Under the pieces are notes generated by a model. The model saw only the letters and a program-made list of their open reading frames with translations. It was not told the origin of the DNA and did no database searches. A stretch of DNA of 64,000 bases, taken from the NCBI GenBank assembly GCA_963693365.1, contig CAVNZM010000017.1, forward strand, positions 3,162,001-3,226,000, given 5' to 3'. Made by a program: the position numbers and the translations under genes. This document shows, one piece after another, positions 37,963 through 46,824 of the stretch. Within the stretch, counting starts at the first letter, position 1. Each line of letters starts with the position of its first letter. This DNA is from Amoebidium appalachense (taxonomy: Eukaryota > Ichthyosporea).

Positions 37963-38658
37963 ATGGCTAGCACGCTGTGTGACGAAGGTTTGGTGAGGGA
38001 CCGACTTATGCGACTGGAGGGTGGGAAGAGCGAGGTGCATACTCCCGCCGGTAGGATCGACCTGCTGACGGACACAGAAGTCATTGAAGTAAAGAAGGTT
38101 CAACGTTGGAAATCGGCAATGGGGCAGGTGCTTGCATACACAGATTACTACCCCACCCACCGTGCACGAGTCCATCTATATGGCTACGCCCCCGCCAACA
38201 CATACAAGGTAGCTGTGGAAACCATGATGCGCCATAACATTACCGTCACCACCGAGCATGATACACTGCAGCATATGTGGGGTCCACTCGCCAAAGCAGA
38301 AACTGCAAAACCCAAGAATGCCCAGCAGAAACAAGCCGAACAGCAATTTTTAAAAGATTTGGTCTCTCATACCAATGGATGTGAGGACATGACTTTCATA
38401 AAGGATGACTGCCGCGTGACTTCATCTGACCTGTACCAACTATACCTTTCGTGGCATAAACGGAATACTTCTAACACAGCTACTCCAAGTTTGAAAATCT
38501 TTGGCGTAAACCTCAGGAAGATTCTGGGAAAACCTATCGGCGTCAAAGCAAAAAGGGTGACGCGCTGGCCAGACCACCCACGTGTGTCTGAAACAAACAA
38601 TGTTCTGTATTGCTACAGGATCGACAGCCAGGTCATTAACAGCCAGGAGCAGTCGTGA
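37963..38658 (+). CDS. PD-(D/E)XK (RecB-like) nuclease + helicase C-domain protein (231 aa)
   Basis: ATG at 37963. Nuclease motif: E24, GRIDLL (D33), IEVK (E42, K44), then GQVLAY (Q55, Y59), the QxxxY signature of RecB-type PD-(D/E)XK nucleases. Then ARVHLYGYA (68-77) and a DTLQHMWG segment. Residues 128-231 begin FLKD and resemble the C-terminal domain of the SF3 helicases at 35654 and 55521 (FLKD...VT...L..Y..W......G..L.KILG). The likely reaction is DNA cleavage, targeted by a shared DNA- or replisome-binding tail. Paralogues lie at 53750, 54406, 58188 and 59077. The stop overlaps the ATG of the following zinc-finger gene (TGATG). Catalysis is inferred from motifs only. Confidence 0.7.
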   Translation: MASTLCDEGLVRDRLMRLEGGKSEVHTPAGRIDLLTDTEVIEVKKVQRWKSAMGQVLAYTDYYPTHRARVHLYGYAPANTYKVAVETMMRHNITVTTEHDTLQHMWGPLAKAETAKPKNAQQKQAEQQFLKDLVSHTNGCEDMTFIKDDCRVTSSDLYQLYLSWHKRNTSNTATPSLKIFGVNLRKILGKPIGVKAKRVTRWPDHPRVSETNNVLYCYRIDSQVINSQEQS

Positions 38659-38936
38659 TGGAATTTATTTTCTCCCACTTCTGTAACACAATGTTCCTAT
38701 GCACGTGCCGGTCTGACCGAGGCGCTGTCATGGTCAAGGAGTATAAGGTGTATCGGTGCACAGTCGACGGCTGCAGCTATTTCACCACCCGCAACAGCAA
38801 CTTTGCCGCGCACAGCGACAAGCACACAGGCGCCCTGCGACACGTGTGCACGCATGCAGGGTGCGGGCGGCAGTTTCGGTATGCTCTGAGCCTCAAGCGG
38901 CACACCGCCAAGCACCAGAGCCCAACCCAAACCTAG
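38658..38936 (+). CDS. Two-finger C2H2 zinc-finger protein (92 aa)
   Basis: The ATG at 38658 overlaps the stop of the nuclease gene; an internal ATG at 38730 would give 68 aa and is an alternative. Two C2H2 fingers: C-x4-C...H-x4-H at about 34-56 and C-x4-C...H-x4-H at 64-86, joined by a short TGALR linker. Predicted sequence-specific DNA binding. Close packing with the nuclease suggests co-expression. Confidence 0.65.
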   Translation: MEFIFSHFCNTMFLCTCRSDRGAVMVKEYKVYRCTVDGCSYFTTRNSNFAAHSDKHTGALRHVCTHAGCGRQFRYALSLKRHTAKHQSPTQT

Positions 38937-39025
38937 CGCCCAGGCCCGCGAGGCCCGCGAGGCACGCGAGGCACGTGCGCCACAGGAGCCCCCCCAGGCC
39001 CCCAGGCCCCCAGGCCCCCAGCCCG
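38937..39025. repeat. GC-rich hairpin repeat, copy 3
   Basis: GCGAGGCCCGCGAGGCACGCGAGGCACG followed by CACAGGAGCCCCCCCAGGCCCCC. Same core as copies 2 and 4. Confidence 0.65.
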
Positions 39026-39071
39026 GATGGGTGACCGAGGACGACAGATATGGACCCGACTCGGGGTGGGT

Positions 39072-39983
39072 TTATTGACGCGCCGCGGCGGCCCAGGCAG
39101 CAAACGCCGTGCGGCCATCCGCAAGCGCCTGCGCGACCTTCCCGGGGTCGACGTCCATGGGCGACGCAAACAGCCTCCGCTCCGGAGCGACCACCACGAG
39201 GCGGTCTCCGAGGCGGGTGCGGAGGTTGGCGAACTCGGTGGCCGCTAGCTCGGTGCCCGAGTCACGCTGCAGAGCATAGCAGAGCTCCATGCCCGTTTTT
39301 GGCACGGATTCTGCGGGGCAGTGCGCCAGCGAGTCGCACAGCACCGTGACGTAGATGCCGTCGAACCCATCTGCGGCATCCTCGAGTGCCTTGGTGAGGG
39401 GCACCAGCTCAGAGACCCCGCCGTCCAGAAACACGGTGCCGTCGTACTCGACGGGGGGGACCGCGAGTGGAAGGGCCGAAGACGCGCGCATGCCGACCTG
39501 GTACTCGGGCCCTGTGAACCACCGCTCCTTCTTGTTGAGGAAGTCCCAGGCGACGCAGTGGCAGCGCGTGTAGATGTCCGCGTCGATGCCCTCCAGAAGC
39601 GCCGCCGCACGCTCCTGCAGGGTGAAGCGGCTGTACGCCGCCCCGTACAGCAATGACCCCACAACCGTCCTCCAACTTTTCGGAAGCAGCGCCATTGCGC
39701 CGCCCCACGGTTCCACAATGTCCTCCACGCACTTCAGCTTCCCCAGCTCGCGCGCCAGGTCGTCCAGGCGGTCGGCAACCACGAACGGCGCCACCAGCGC
39801 GCCGACGGACGTGCCGTACACCCTGTCGACCTGGTACAGCCCCGACGCGAGCATCCCCTGCATGAACCCGACTTGGAAGCAGCCCTTGACGCCGCCCCCG
39901 GGCAGCAGGATCCGCACACGTGTCCTGGCTTGGGAGGGTGTGTCCATGTTGATGTAGGGCGCGATAAGAGTTGACGGCTTCAT
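39072..39983 (-). CDS. Patatin-like phospholipase (303 aa)
   Basis: Oxyanion-hole motif GGGVKG (29-34), nucleophile elbow GTSVG (Ser59) and catalytic DGG (Asp187) give the full Ser-Asp dyad of the patatin family, which hydrolyses acyl chains from membrane lipids. No signal peptide, so probably cytosolic or delivered. The ATG at 39983 overlaps the Fic stop by four bases (ATGA); a second ATG at 39947 is possible. Length is usual for a stand-alone patatin domain. Adjacent to a Fic gene in the same direction, which suggests a two-gene effector-like unit. Patatins also occur in large DNA viruses and bacterial symbionts, so transfer is possible. Confidence 0.85.
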   Translation of the reverse strand: MKPSTLIAPYINMDTPSQARTRVRILLPGGGVKGCFQVGFMQGMLASGLYQVDRVYGTSVGALVAPFVVADRLDDLARELGKLKCVEDIVEPWGGAMALLPKSWRTVVGSLLYGAAYSRFTLQERAAALLEGIDADIYTRCHCVAWDFLNKKERWFTGPEYQVGMRASSALPLAVPPVEYDGTVFLDGGVSELVPLTKALEDAADGFDGIYVTVLCDSLAHCPAESVPKTGMELCYALQRDSGTELAATEFANLRTRLGDRLVVVAPERRLFASPMDVDPGKVAQALADGRTAFAAWAAAARQ

Positions 39984-40777
39984 TCCAAATCCAGGGCGTT
40001 GCACACCGAGACCAGGTTTGCCCTTGCGCAGTCCAGCACGAAGGCCGCCAGCTCGGAGTAGTCGTGGGGGGGCGGCTGGCTCTGCGCGGCCAGCAGCAGC
40101 GAGTGGTAGCGCTCGCGGGAGCTGCGGTCTGTGTACAACGAGAGGGGAACGGCAATATAGGGCGAGAGCAGCACGCTGACCAACAGACGGGCGACGCGCC
40201 CGTTGCCGTTGCTGAACGGGTGGATGTAGAGGAACTCCCCGAGGAAACGGGCGGTGACCTGTATGGCACCGAGAACGTCATTGCAGCCTTGGAGTTCGGT
40301 GCGTGTCCTTTCGAACAGGCGCTTGAGAGCCTCTTCGATCTTGAACGGTGCAAGGTACTGATGACTGCAGCCTGCGGGAAGCGCAAAGCGCACCCGATAC
40401 CGTCCAGCGCTATCGAGCAGCCCGTCCATGACCTTGCGATGGACCTCCCTAGCGAGCTCCACCGTAAACGTGCCTGGATCAATCCCCTTCCAAACCCAAG
40501 GTGTGGGGAACAGCTCGCGAACTGCTATAACGACGTTTTTCAGTTTCTTCGATGAGCGCGTGTGTTCGGACGTTTCATCGGGGCAGGAGATCAGCCTCTC
40601 AATATGTTCGACTGGGACCTTTTCGTTTATTTCCAATTCCATCAGGTGCTTGATGTATAACACTAGGTGGTGCGTTGTGTATCCCTGCATGAACAAAGCG
40701 CTGCTCATATCGTTATCCAAAAACGTGCGCACCAGGTGGAGGCAGCGCACAACCGCCCCTTCGCTGAGTTGAGACAT
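39980..40777 (-). CDS. Fic-domain protein (AMPylase-type), 265 aa
   Basis: Residues 186-199 are HPFSNGNGRVARLL, the complete Fic motif HPFxxGNGRxxR with the catalytic His186. Fic enzymes usually transfer AMP (sometimes other nucleotide parts) to Ser/Thr/Tyr hydroxyls of target proteins. An N-terminal helical region of about 90 residues precedes the core. I did not identify a clear inhibitory (S/T)xxxE(G/N) helix. The ATG at 40777 is preferred because the extension to 40846 uses a non-ATG codon. The stop overlaps the patatin start (ATGA), a coupling typical of bacterial or compact viral operons. Confidence 0.82.
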   Translation of the reverse strand: MSQLSEGAVVRCLHLVRTFLDNDMSSALFMQGYTTHHLVLYIKHLMELEINEKVPVEHIERLISCPDETSEHTRSSKKLKNVVIAVRELFPTPWVWKGIDPGTFTVELAREVHRKVMDGLLDSAGRYRVRFALPAGCSHQYLAPFKIEEALKRLFERTRTELQGCNDVLGAIQVTARFLGEFLYIHPFSNGNGRVARLLVSVLLSPYIAVPLSLYTDRSSRERYHSLLLAAQSQPPPHDYSELAAFVLDCARANLVSVCNALDLE

Positions 40778-41117
40778 CACGGTGTTGAACCGACAGATAA
40801 AGTACCACAAACTATCAAAATCGACCTTTACGTCACACGGCAACAACCCGGCCCATATCCACCTGCGCGTTCACCACCCTGTTCTCCTGCCCCCCGCCCC
40901 CTACCCAGTCCACCGATTTCTACACAAACCAGAGAGAACACGGCAGTGCCCATGAACGTTTGGCCCGCATTTTGCTAGAGAACAGCATCGCCGGTCCCCC
41001 CCATGTCTCCCGGAACCCAAGAGAACACCATGGCATCCCCAACCATCATGATGTCTCCCGGATCCTTGGAGAACAGGTGCCGGGGGTGGACCCTGTTCGC
41101 CGATTGCTTTTTCCTAG

Positions 41118-41215
41118 GAGCGGGGCCTGGGGGGCATGAGGGGCACGCGAGGCACGGATGGCACAGTGGTCTCACGGGTCTGTGTGCCACAGGCGCCCCC
41201 CCCAGCCCCCGGAAC
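41118..41215. repeat. GC-rich hairpin repeat, copy 4
   Basis: GGGGCCTGGGGGGCATGAGGGGCACGCGAGGCACG, then GGCACAGTGGTCTCACGGG and CACAGGCGCCCCCCCCAGCCCCC. The ends are complementary (GGGGCCTGGGGGGC / GCCCCCCCCAGCCCCC), so the copy can form a long stem. Confidence 0.7.
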
Positions 41216-41254
41216 AGGCAACGCGGAACCACAACTTCGTTCCAAAGCAGCGCC

Positions 41255-41335
41255 AGATGTGCCAATAAACGGCCAAAGCAGCGCGCAGTTGGCTACCCCG
41301 CTATTCGATCTGATTGGTCGAAAGCGTTCAAGATC
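41255..41335. repeat. Dispersed repeat shared with 59229-59370 and 59661-59690
   Basis: GCCAATAAACGGCCAAAGCAGCGCGCAGTTGGC and CCGCTATTCGATCTGATTGGTCGAAA recur at about 59250-59370 and 59660-59690. Contains a GATTGG box. Confidence 0.6.
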
Positions 41336-41836
41336 CTGACCAAGGTTTCAGAATCTGTTTGTAATCGTTGAAAGGACTATTTCTTCGCGATTTCTATTAG
41401 AAATGTGACCGAATTGTTTATAAAACTATCTTGAATATGAAATTGGGTATAAAACGTTTGATTTTATTCTTATGTTTGGTTCTAAGGGATAGAAGAGAAA
41501 AAGGCATCAGCTGTCATTGAAAAATCTTGAAGCACTGGCATTGCCTGCTCTTCGCGGGATCTGATTGGATCTTGAATTGGGTGTGATCCAATCCCCAGCA
41601 GCCAATCGTGCAGTTTGGTGATCTGGATCTGAAAGCATTCTCCCAATCAAACGCGTGACTGGGATATCATTTCGTCAGCATCAGTTGGGAATTGGCTTCT
41701 AAGGGCACGGCACAGCTGATAGGGTGTCACTTTCACACACCTTCTGTAGTGTCAACATCAAAGGCTTTGAAGTCGCTTGTTAGGTCGCCTTTTACTGATT
41801 TTTCGCTTTGCACCCCCATTTCTACACACACACACC
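41336..41836. promoter_or_regulatory. Upstream region with GATTGG boxes
   Basis: About 500 bp without a gene. GATTGG/CCAATC elements at about 41561, 41587, 41604 and 41642 precede the plus-strand gene at 41837. No clear TATA box. Confidence 0.4.
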
Positions 41837-42703
41837 ATGGAACAAGTAGGCAAGCGCAGCTACAAATGGCTGACCGATCACCTTTTCACTAAGAACACCA
41901 AGGACAAATACATGGTCAAGTGCCGCGCTTGTGTCGCTGACATGCACAGCGACCAGATCCCCGCGCATGTGAAGGTGTGCAGGGAATTAAACCACTGCCA
42001 GGACGCCATCCTTGCCCTCGTCGCCGCAGAGAACGCCGTCGGGCCCGCGCGCGACAAGGTGCGTCCGTTGGTCACGGAGTTCGGGGGGTGCGCAGTGGCT
42101 GCACAGTCCGTCGTGCCGGGTCTGCGCCAGTACCTGCAGCAGCCTGGGCGCAACGTCGTGGGCGCGGCTAAGGCACGGGCGGTGGCGCAGGCGCTCCACG
42201 ACATGGCAGAGGCGGCTCGGGCGGTTAAGGACGGGTATGTGGGTTTTTGGTCGGCGGAGGATGCTGTGGAGCGCAACAAGCAAGCGCTGCGCCATCGGAT
42301 TGCCGAACGTGTCCACCGCCGCCAGGGCGGGGAGGGGCCCGGCCAGTTCGCCTACGTTCCCCGCCCCCCCCCCGGTTCTCCCCGTCCAAACCTCGTCCCC
42401 TTTGCGCTCACACCCGGGGAGCTTGCAAGTGGCAACGTGCTCCGGCAGTGCGAGATATTTCTGTTTGATCGAGTGCAGAGGGATCCGAAGTACCCTCCCG
42501 GGAAACGTATCGACTCGGACGATGTGTGGGGGGCGGAGGAGAGAGACTCTGCTCTTGCGGCATCGATCGATGAGTGGGCGGTGGAGGTTCCCGTTTGGTG
42601 GGATGAGGGCAACCACTATTTTGTTCAGGACATGGAGATGATTGAGCAGCGCCTGCGGGAGGGGTATGATTGGGTGATGAAGGTTGTTGCGGAGCTTGAG
42701 TGA
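41837..42703 (+). CDS. Zinc-binding hypothetical protein (288 aa)
   Basis: ATG at 41837 in CACACCATGG context. Residues 27-47 have C-x2-C-x9-H-x6-H-x3-C spacing, a BED- or C2HC-like single zinc site near the N-terminus. The middle (50-150) is Ala-rich and helical, a Pro-rich linker follows (about 165-185), and the C-terminal 90 residues are acidic and aromatic-rich. A single N-terminal zinc knuckle is common in transposase-derived and viral regulators, but no catalytic core is seen. Followed by a long poly-G run at 42711-42748. Confidence 0.55.
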   Translation: MEQVGKRSYKWLTDHLFTKNTKDKYMVKCRACVADMHSDQIPAHVKVCRELNHCQDAILALVAAENAVGPARDKVRPLVTEFGGCAVAAQSVVPGLRQYLQQPGRNVVGAAKARAVAQALHDMAEAARAVKDGYVGFWSAEDAVERNKQALRHRIAERVHRRQGGEGPGQFAYVPRPPPGSPRPNLVPFALTPGELASGNVLRQCEIFLFDRVQRDPKYPPGKRIDSDDVWGAEERDSALAASIDEWAVEVPVWWDEGNHYFVQDMEMIEQRLREGYDWVMKVVAELE

Positions 42704-42708
42704 GGGCT

Positions 42709-42710
<2 letters not shown>

Positions 42711-42742
<32 letters not shown>

Positions 42743-42748
42743 GGGGGG
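42711..42748. repeat. Poly-G tract and local direct repeat before the gap
   Basis: G-run followed by two copies of GGTTGGTTTGATGGxxxGGTGTTAGCATG (42748-42777 and 42788-42816). AATAAAC at 42868 abuts the gap and could be a polyadenylation signal. Confidence 0.7.
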
Positions 42749-42874
42749 GGTTGGTTTGATGGGATGGTGTTAGCATGAGCTAGATGGGGGTTGGTTTGAT
42801 GGAACGGTGTTAGCATGGGAGGGCTTGGAAGTTGTTTGATGTGCTTCCGGGAGAAGTTCATGCACGAAATAAAC

Positions 42875-43374
42875 NNNNNNNNNNNNNNNNNNNNNNNNNN
42901 NNNNNNNNNNNNNNNNNNNNNNNNNNNNNNNNNNNNNNNNNNNNNNNNNNNNNNNNNNNNNNNNNNNNNNNNNNNNNNNNNNNNNNNNNNNNNNNNNNNN
43001 NNNNNNNNNNNNNNNNNNNNNNNNNNNNNNNNNNNNNNNNNNNNNNNNNNNNNNNNNNNNNNNNNNNNNNNNNNNNNNNNNNNNNNNNNNNNNNNNNNNN
43101 NNNNNNNNNNNNNNNNNNNNNNNNNNNNNNNNNNNNNNNNNNNNNNNNNNNNNNNNNNNNNNNNNNNNNNNNNNNNNNNNNNNNNNNNNNNNNNNNNNNN
43201 NNNNNNNNNNNNNNNNNNNNNNNNNNNNNNNNNNNNNNNNNNNNNNNNNNNNNNNNNNNNNNNNNNNNNNNNNNNNNNNNNNNNNNNNNNNNNNNNNNNN
43301 NNNNNNNNNNNNNNNNNNNNNNNNNNNNNNNNNNNNNNNNNNNNNNNNNNNNNNNNNNNNNNNNNNNNNNNNNN
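42875..43374. other. Assembly gap, exactly 500 N
   Basis: A fixed-length run of N marks a scaffold join of unknown true size. Genes on either side may not be neighbours in the organism. Confidence 0.99.
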
Positions 43375-44160
43375 TCATGTTTTATTCACAATGTGCATTA
43401 AACAATGCCCATACAATTGCAAAACTCCAAATTGCTGTTGTGGAACTACCGTACCCAGCTCCGTTCATTAACCAGCATGTCGCTTGTTTGCTACCCCTCA
43501 AGAACTGTGATACTTCACCTGAAAGATAATGTGCTATCGTGGCTTGCTATGTGGTCGAAGGAACTTATATCGCTGTTTGCAAACGGACACCCAACAGTTA
43601 AAACGTTGATAAATATATAATTGGATGCTTCCAAAGATGTTTGGGTCGCATTCCATGCACATCCTAGTTTGGGTCCTAGTGTGCCTAATAGAGATACAAT
43701 ATACATTTTTACAAAATATACAAGGGATAACCGAGCATTTCCATAGAAAACACCCAAATCTCAAAAGTCCTAAGTACCCTCCTCAAGGGCTCCTAATCCG
43801 CTATTAGAGATATCTTTATTATGTCTAAAACGCTTCTGAACATCAGACTAAAAAGATTTTATGATATCAAATAGACTATCATAATGGTATCATACGGATA
43901 TAACGAGGTTGTTGAATACATGGAACACAGGATAGAACAACGATGGGTTCAGGGTGCTCCGTATGAGCCCATTATGAGATCATTTTGATATCTAGCAAAA
44001 GATACCAAAATGATATCCAGAAAACCCGTGATAGCAAAACGATGCTGTTATGTTATCTAAAAGACAAGAGGGGGATAAAGAGTGGCAAAAAGATGGGTTT
44101 ATGGGTTTATGATATCTTTAATGGGTTTTTAATGGGTTTCGGATGCCGGATGAAGTTTGC
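43375..44160. other. AT-rich intergenic stretch with hairpins
   Basis: Composition differs from the GC-rich genes around it. TCATTTTGATATCT and its near complement AAGATACCAAAATGA form a stem at 43979-44014. GATATC and ATGGGTTT phrases recur at 43990-44140. No supported gene. Confidence 0.4.
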
Positions 44161-44162
44161 TG

Positions 44163-45302
44163 ATGATGGTGAAGCACGCCCCATACCAGATCGAGGAGTA
44201 CAAAAAGAGTACCATCCCTGGGAACCCAACACCCCCATATTTGCAGGAGGATTCGGTAGCAGACTTCTTGTTTGACAAACTGTACCGCGGGGCCCAACAA
44301 ATTTCGGGGTCCATAAAAGATTTGATAGGGTTGGGGTCTGTGTGGACTTCGCCTGCAGTAGAGGGGAGAACCAATACTATAGTAATGCTACAGACATATC
44401 TTCCGAAGTCCACAATTTTCGCCCCCGGAGAATTGCTCCGTACACAACCCAACAACGAGTCAATGACTGTCCAGCAATCGTTTAGGAATCTCAGGAACGA
44501 TGGCTTCATGACCACCATATCGATGCCTAAATGGAAGTTCTTTTTTAGGAACGAACTCGCAACAATGTTGTTCCAATGGCTGACTGACCCCCAACGGGTG
44601 CCCTACTTTATTATATACACAGGTGAAGTGCACCATGCTTCTGTCATCATACTCGTTTCAGGTGACAAGTCGAGTATAGTTCTGGAGTTCTTCAATGTCC
44701 ATGCCCCGAGTAGCACGTTGACAAAAGCCCTTGTCTCATTCATGAGAAGCGCTGATCCCACAGGCAAGCTGAAAGACATACTTCGATCCCTCAAACCCGA
44801 AAGTGTTTGCACTGATTTGCAAAATCTTCATGGAAAAAGGACATTGTACGACGAATTGTTTGACAGAGACGAGGTGGTCGATGGGGCCTGTGCGTCTTGG
44901 TTGAGTATTTACATACTGTTGCGGACTTCACAAGCCGACTGGTCGTCCATACCGGGTGCGGATGGGCACACCATAGGCGAGCGGATCTGCAACTTCATCA
45001 AGACGAAAATCGCAAGGGATGGGGGATTCCAAGCGGTTTATAAGGTCGGGGGGACGATCGCGATGTACGGAAAGCGCCTGGTCGAACTCTACGGGGCTAA
45101 GATGTATCAAACTGCGGATTGGTGGGCGCAAGACGGCGTCAATCAACAGGAGCGTTACCGAGAGGTCGTGGACATGGTGCTTTCCAAGAAAGTTCTCGTA
45201 TTGACCGATGCCGAGCTCAAGGATGCAGGACTGCCAACACGCAAGGACGGCGAGCAGCTTGTGAACGAGGTCCGAGAACAAGCGGCGCGCCTCCTCCCCT
45301 GA
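44163..45302 (+). CDS. Candidate viral cysteine protease-like protein (379 aa)
   Basis: ATG at 44163 (or the adjacent 44166). A GEVHHASVIILV segment (about 156-167) followed by FFNVHAPS (about 179-186), and later DGACASWLSIYILLR (about 242-256), resembles the His...Cys layout of a giant-virus family with GHAN..., E.HG and GxCxxWS motifs that is thought to be Ulp1/papain-like. The His and Cys would be catalytic. This assignment rests on memory of the motif pattern and is not certain. No membrane segment. The gene follows AT-rich DNA after the scaffold gap and is less GC-rich than its right-hand neighbours. Confidence 0.45.
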   Translation: MMVKHAPYQIEEYKKSTIPGNPTPPYLQEDSVADFLFDKLYRGAQQISGSIKDLIGLGSVWTSPAVEGRTNTIVMLQTYLPKSTIFAPGELLRTQPNNESMTVQQSFRNLRNDGFMTTISMPKWKFFFRNELATMLFQWLTDPQRVPYFIIYTGEVHHASVIILVSGDKSSIVLEFFNVHAPSSTLTKALVSFMRSADPTGKLKDILRSLKPESVCTDLQNLHGKRTLYDELFDRDEVVDGACASWLSIYILLRTSQADWSSIPGADGHTIGERICNFIKTKIARDGGFQAVYKVGGTIAMYGKRLVELYGAKMYQTADWWAQDGVNQQERYREVVDMVLSKKVLVLTDAELKDAGLPTRKDGEQLVNEVREQAARLLP

Positions 45303-45344
45303 GGGCATCAAAAGGTCAAGAATTGAGGTGGATTGATCCCTGCC

Positions 45345-45710
45345 TCAGCGGAGGACCTCCCTTCTCAGCGCAGCGGCCAGCCGCGCGAGCCAGGCGGTGC
45401 GGTCGTCGCCCAGGCGTGTGGCAAAGTCGGCATAGGACATCTGTGCCGAGAACCATTGACCCTTCTCCTCGTTCCAGTAGCGCAGGCCGTTGACATTGGA
45501 AACTTCCATGCGCGGGCACCGGCCACATTCGCCAAAACGGGCTGTGTCGGCCTCCCAGCCCGCAGCCAGGCGCTTGTCATAAAGCAGGGCGGCACAGGCG
45601 GGTGCGTCGCAGGGCGGGTCACGACCGAACACCGTGCGCACCGCATCTCGCAGCGCAAGCGCAAGCAGGGTGGTCACGCAGAGGGCCATGAGCAGGAGTA
45701 CCAGCTGCAT
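45345..45710 (-). CDS. Small membrane/secreted Cys-containing protein (121 aa)
   Basis: The ATG at 45710 begins with a strongly hydrophobic helix (about 2-22) that can be a signal anchor. The remainder has four Cys (paired in DPPCDAPAC and ECGRC) and a Trp-rich, basic C-terminus. Divergent from the gene at 45759 with about 48 bp between starts, so they probably share a promoter region. No family recognised. Confidence 0.55.
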   Translation of the reverse strand: MQLVLLLMALCVTTLLALALRDAVRTVFGRDPPCDAPACAALLYDKRLAAGWEADTARFGECGRCPRMEVSNVNGLRYWNEEKGQWFSAQMSYADFATRLGDDRTAWLARLAAALRREVLR

Positions 45711-45758
45711 TGTTACGTCACGGGCGCATTTTGTGCCGGCTTAATCTTCCTGTAGTGC

Positions 45759-46346
45759 ATGCACATCACGCACGGCGACCGCTTCGTCAGCCGCAACCTC
45801 GCGCTGCTCAGCTGCCCGGTGGAGTGGCCCGAGGACCTGGCCAACACGAGGCACACGGGCATGGGCCTGCGGTGGCGGCGTGACGGCGACAAGGTCACCG
45901 CCATGCTCGGTGAGACACGCATGTACTGGAGGGCGCTGCCCGAGGCCAACGTCGTCACGTTCACCGATGACCCGGCTCAGGCGAGCTCTTTTGGGTTCAG
46001 CGACTGCCCGCTCCCGCAGCCCAACCACGTTCCCGACACGGGTCTGGCGAGCGTGCGGGTGCGTCTGCACGACAAAGACCTGCCGGCTCTCCCCCCACCT
46101 AGCGCACCGCCCCAGGGCCGCGTGGAGCTCGGCGTGGCCTTCTCCATCGGCGTGCTCGGCGTGGGGCCCCTGCCCATGCCCTCGTGGTTTGTGTCCTCGG
46201 TCGCAGACACGAGCCCCACCATGCAGTATGGGTTCCGCGGCGTCAACCTTTCGCTGTGCCTGCTGCACGTGTGGCGCGTGCGCGTGTGCGTGGACCTGTT
46301 CCCGTTCCCGGGCCTGACGCTTTTTCTGGCGCTGCTCGAGCTCTGA
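45759..46346 (+). CDS. Hypothetical protein with hydrophobic C-terminus (195 aa)
   Basis: ATG at 45759. The N-terminal two thirds are beta-like with Pro-rich linkers. The C-terminal 35 residues are hydrophobic with interspersed Arg and could be a membrane tail. Ends 20 bp before the next gene on the same strand. No recognised family. Coding status is supported by frame length, GC-rich third positions and tight packing. Confidence 0.5.
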   Translation: MHITHGDRFVSRNLALLSCPVEWPEDLANTRHTGMGLRWRRDGDKVTAMLGETRMYWRALPEANVVTFTDDPAQASSFGFSDCPLPQPNHVPDTGLASVRVRLHDKDLPALPPPSAPPQGRVELGVAFSIGVLGVGPLPMPSWFVSSVADTSPTMQYGFRGVNLSLCLLHVWRVRVCVDLFPFPGLTLFLALLEL

Positions 46347-46366
46347 TATTTTGTAGCCATCTATCA

Positions 46367-46744
46367 ATGCGTGCGCTGCTCCTGTGTCCCCCCCTGCTTG
46401 CACTGGTCCTTGCGGCCCCCGAGTGCCTGGTGTTTGCGAGCTCGGCAACCCTTGCGGCAACCACCGCGCACGTGCCGCCCAGTTCCACTGCCGAAACAAA
46501 GACGTGGTGGGCGACCCTGACGCACGTGGAGACAGCCGCCGCTTCGATTCAAACCATCGAAACCACCTCGGCCTCGGAAACTCCCACCGAAACGGACACC
46601 GACGTATTCGAGATCCCCACCTCCATCACTGAAGGCGACCCAACCGACGAACCCATGCCCACGATGCCCGTGGACCCGCCCGCACCACCCGCCGGGGTGA
46701 ACGCATCCAACTGGGAGTGCCGTTGCACGCTCATCAGACGTTAA
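46367..46744 (+). CDS. Secreted Ser/Thr-rich protein (125 aa)
   Basis: The ATG at 46367 gives a clear signal peptide (about 1-24, Leu/Ala-rich); upstream extensions do not. The mature part is Thr/Ser/Glu/Pro-rich with repeated TETxT phrases, a likely O-glycosylated stalk, and ends with a C-x-C pair and a basic tail. Could be a surface or virion glycoprotein. No family recognised. Confidence 0.55.
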   Translation: MRALLLCPPLLALVLAAPECLVFASSATLAATTAHVPPSSTAETKTWWATLTHVETAAASIQTIETTSASETPTETDTDVFEIPTSITEGDPTDEPMPTMPVDPPAPPAGVNASNWECRCTLIRR

Positions 46745-46824
46745 TCATTTCTCGGAAAACCAGAGTTGGCCTGTCCATTCTTTGTTTTGTTCAGCCACGC
46801 CAGCTTTTAATTTGCGCAAGAAGA

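Noticed and set aside
39409-40482. 357-codon minus frame across Fic and patatin
   Set aside because: Out-of-frame shadow of two genes with clear catalytic motifs.
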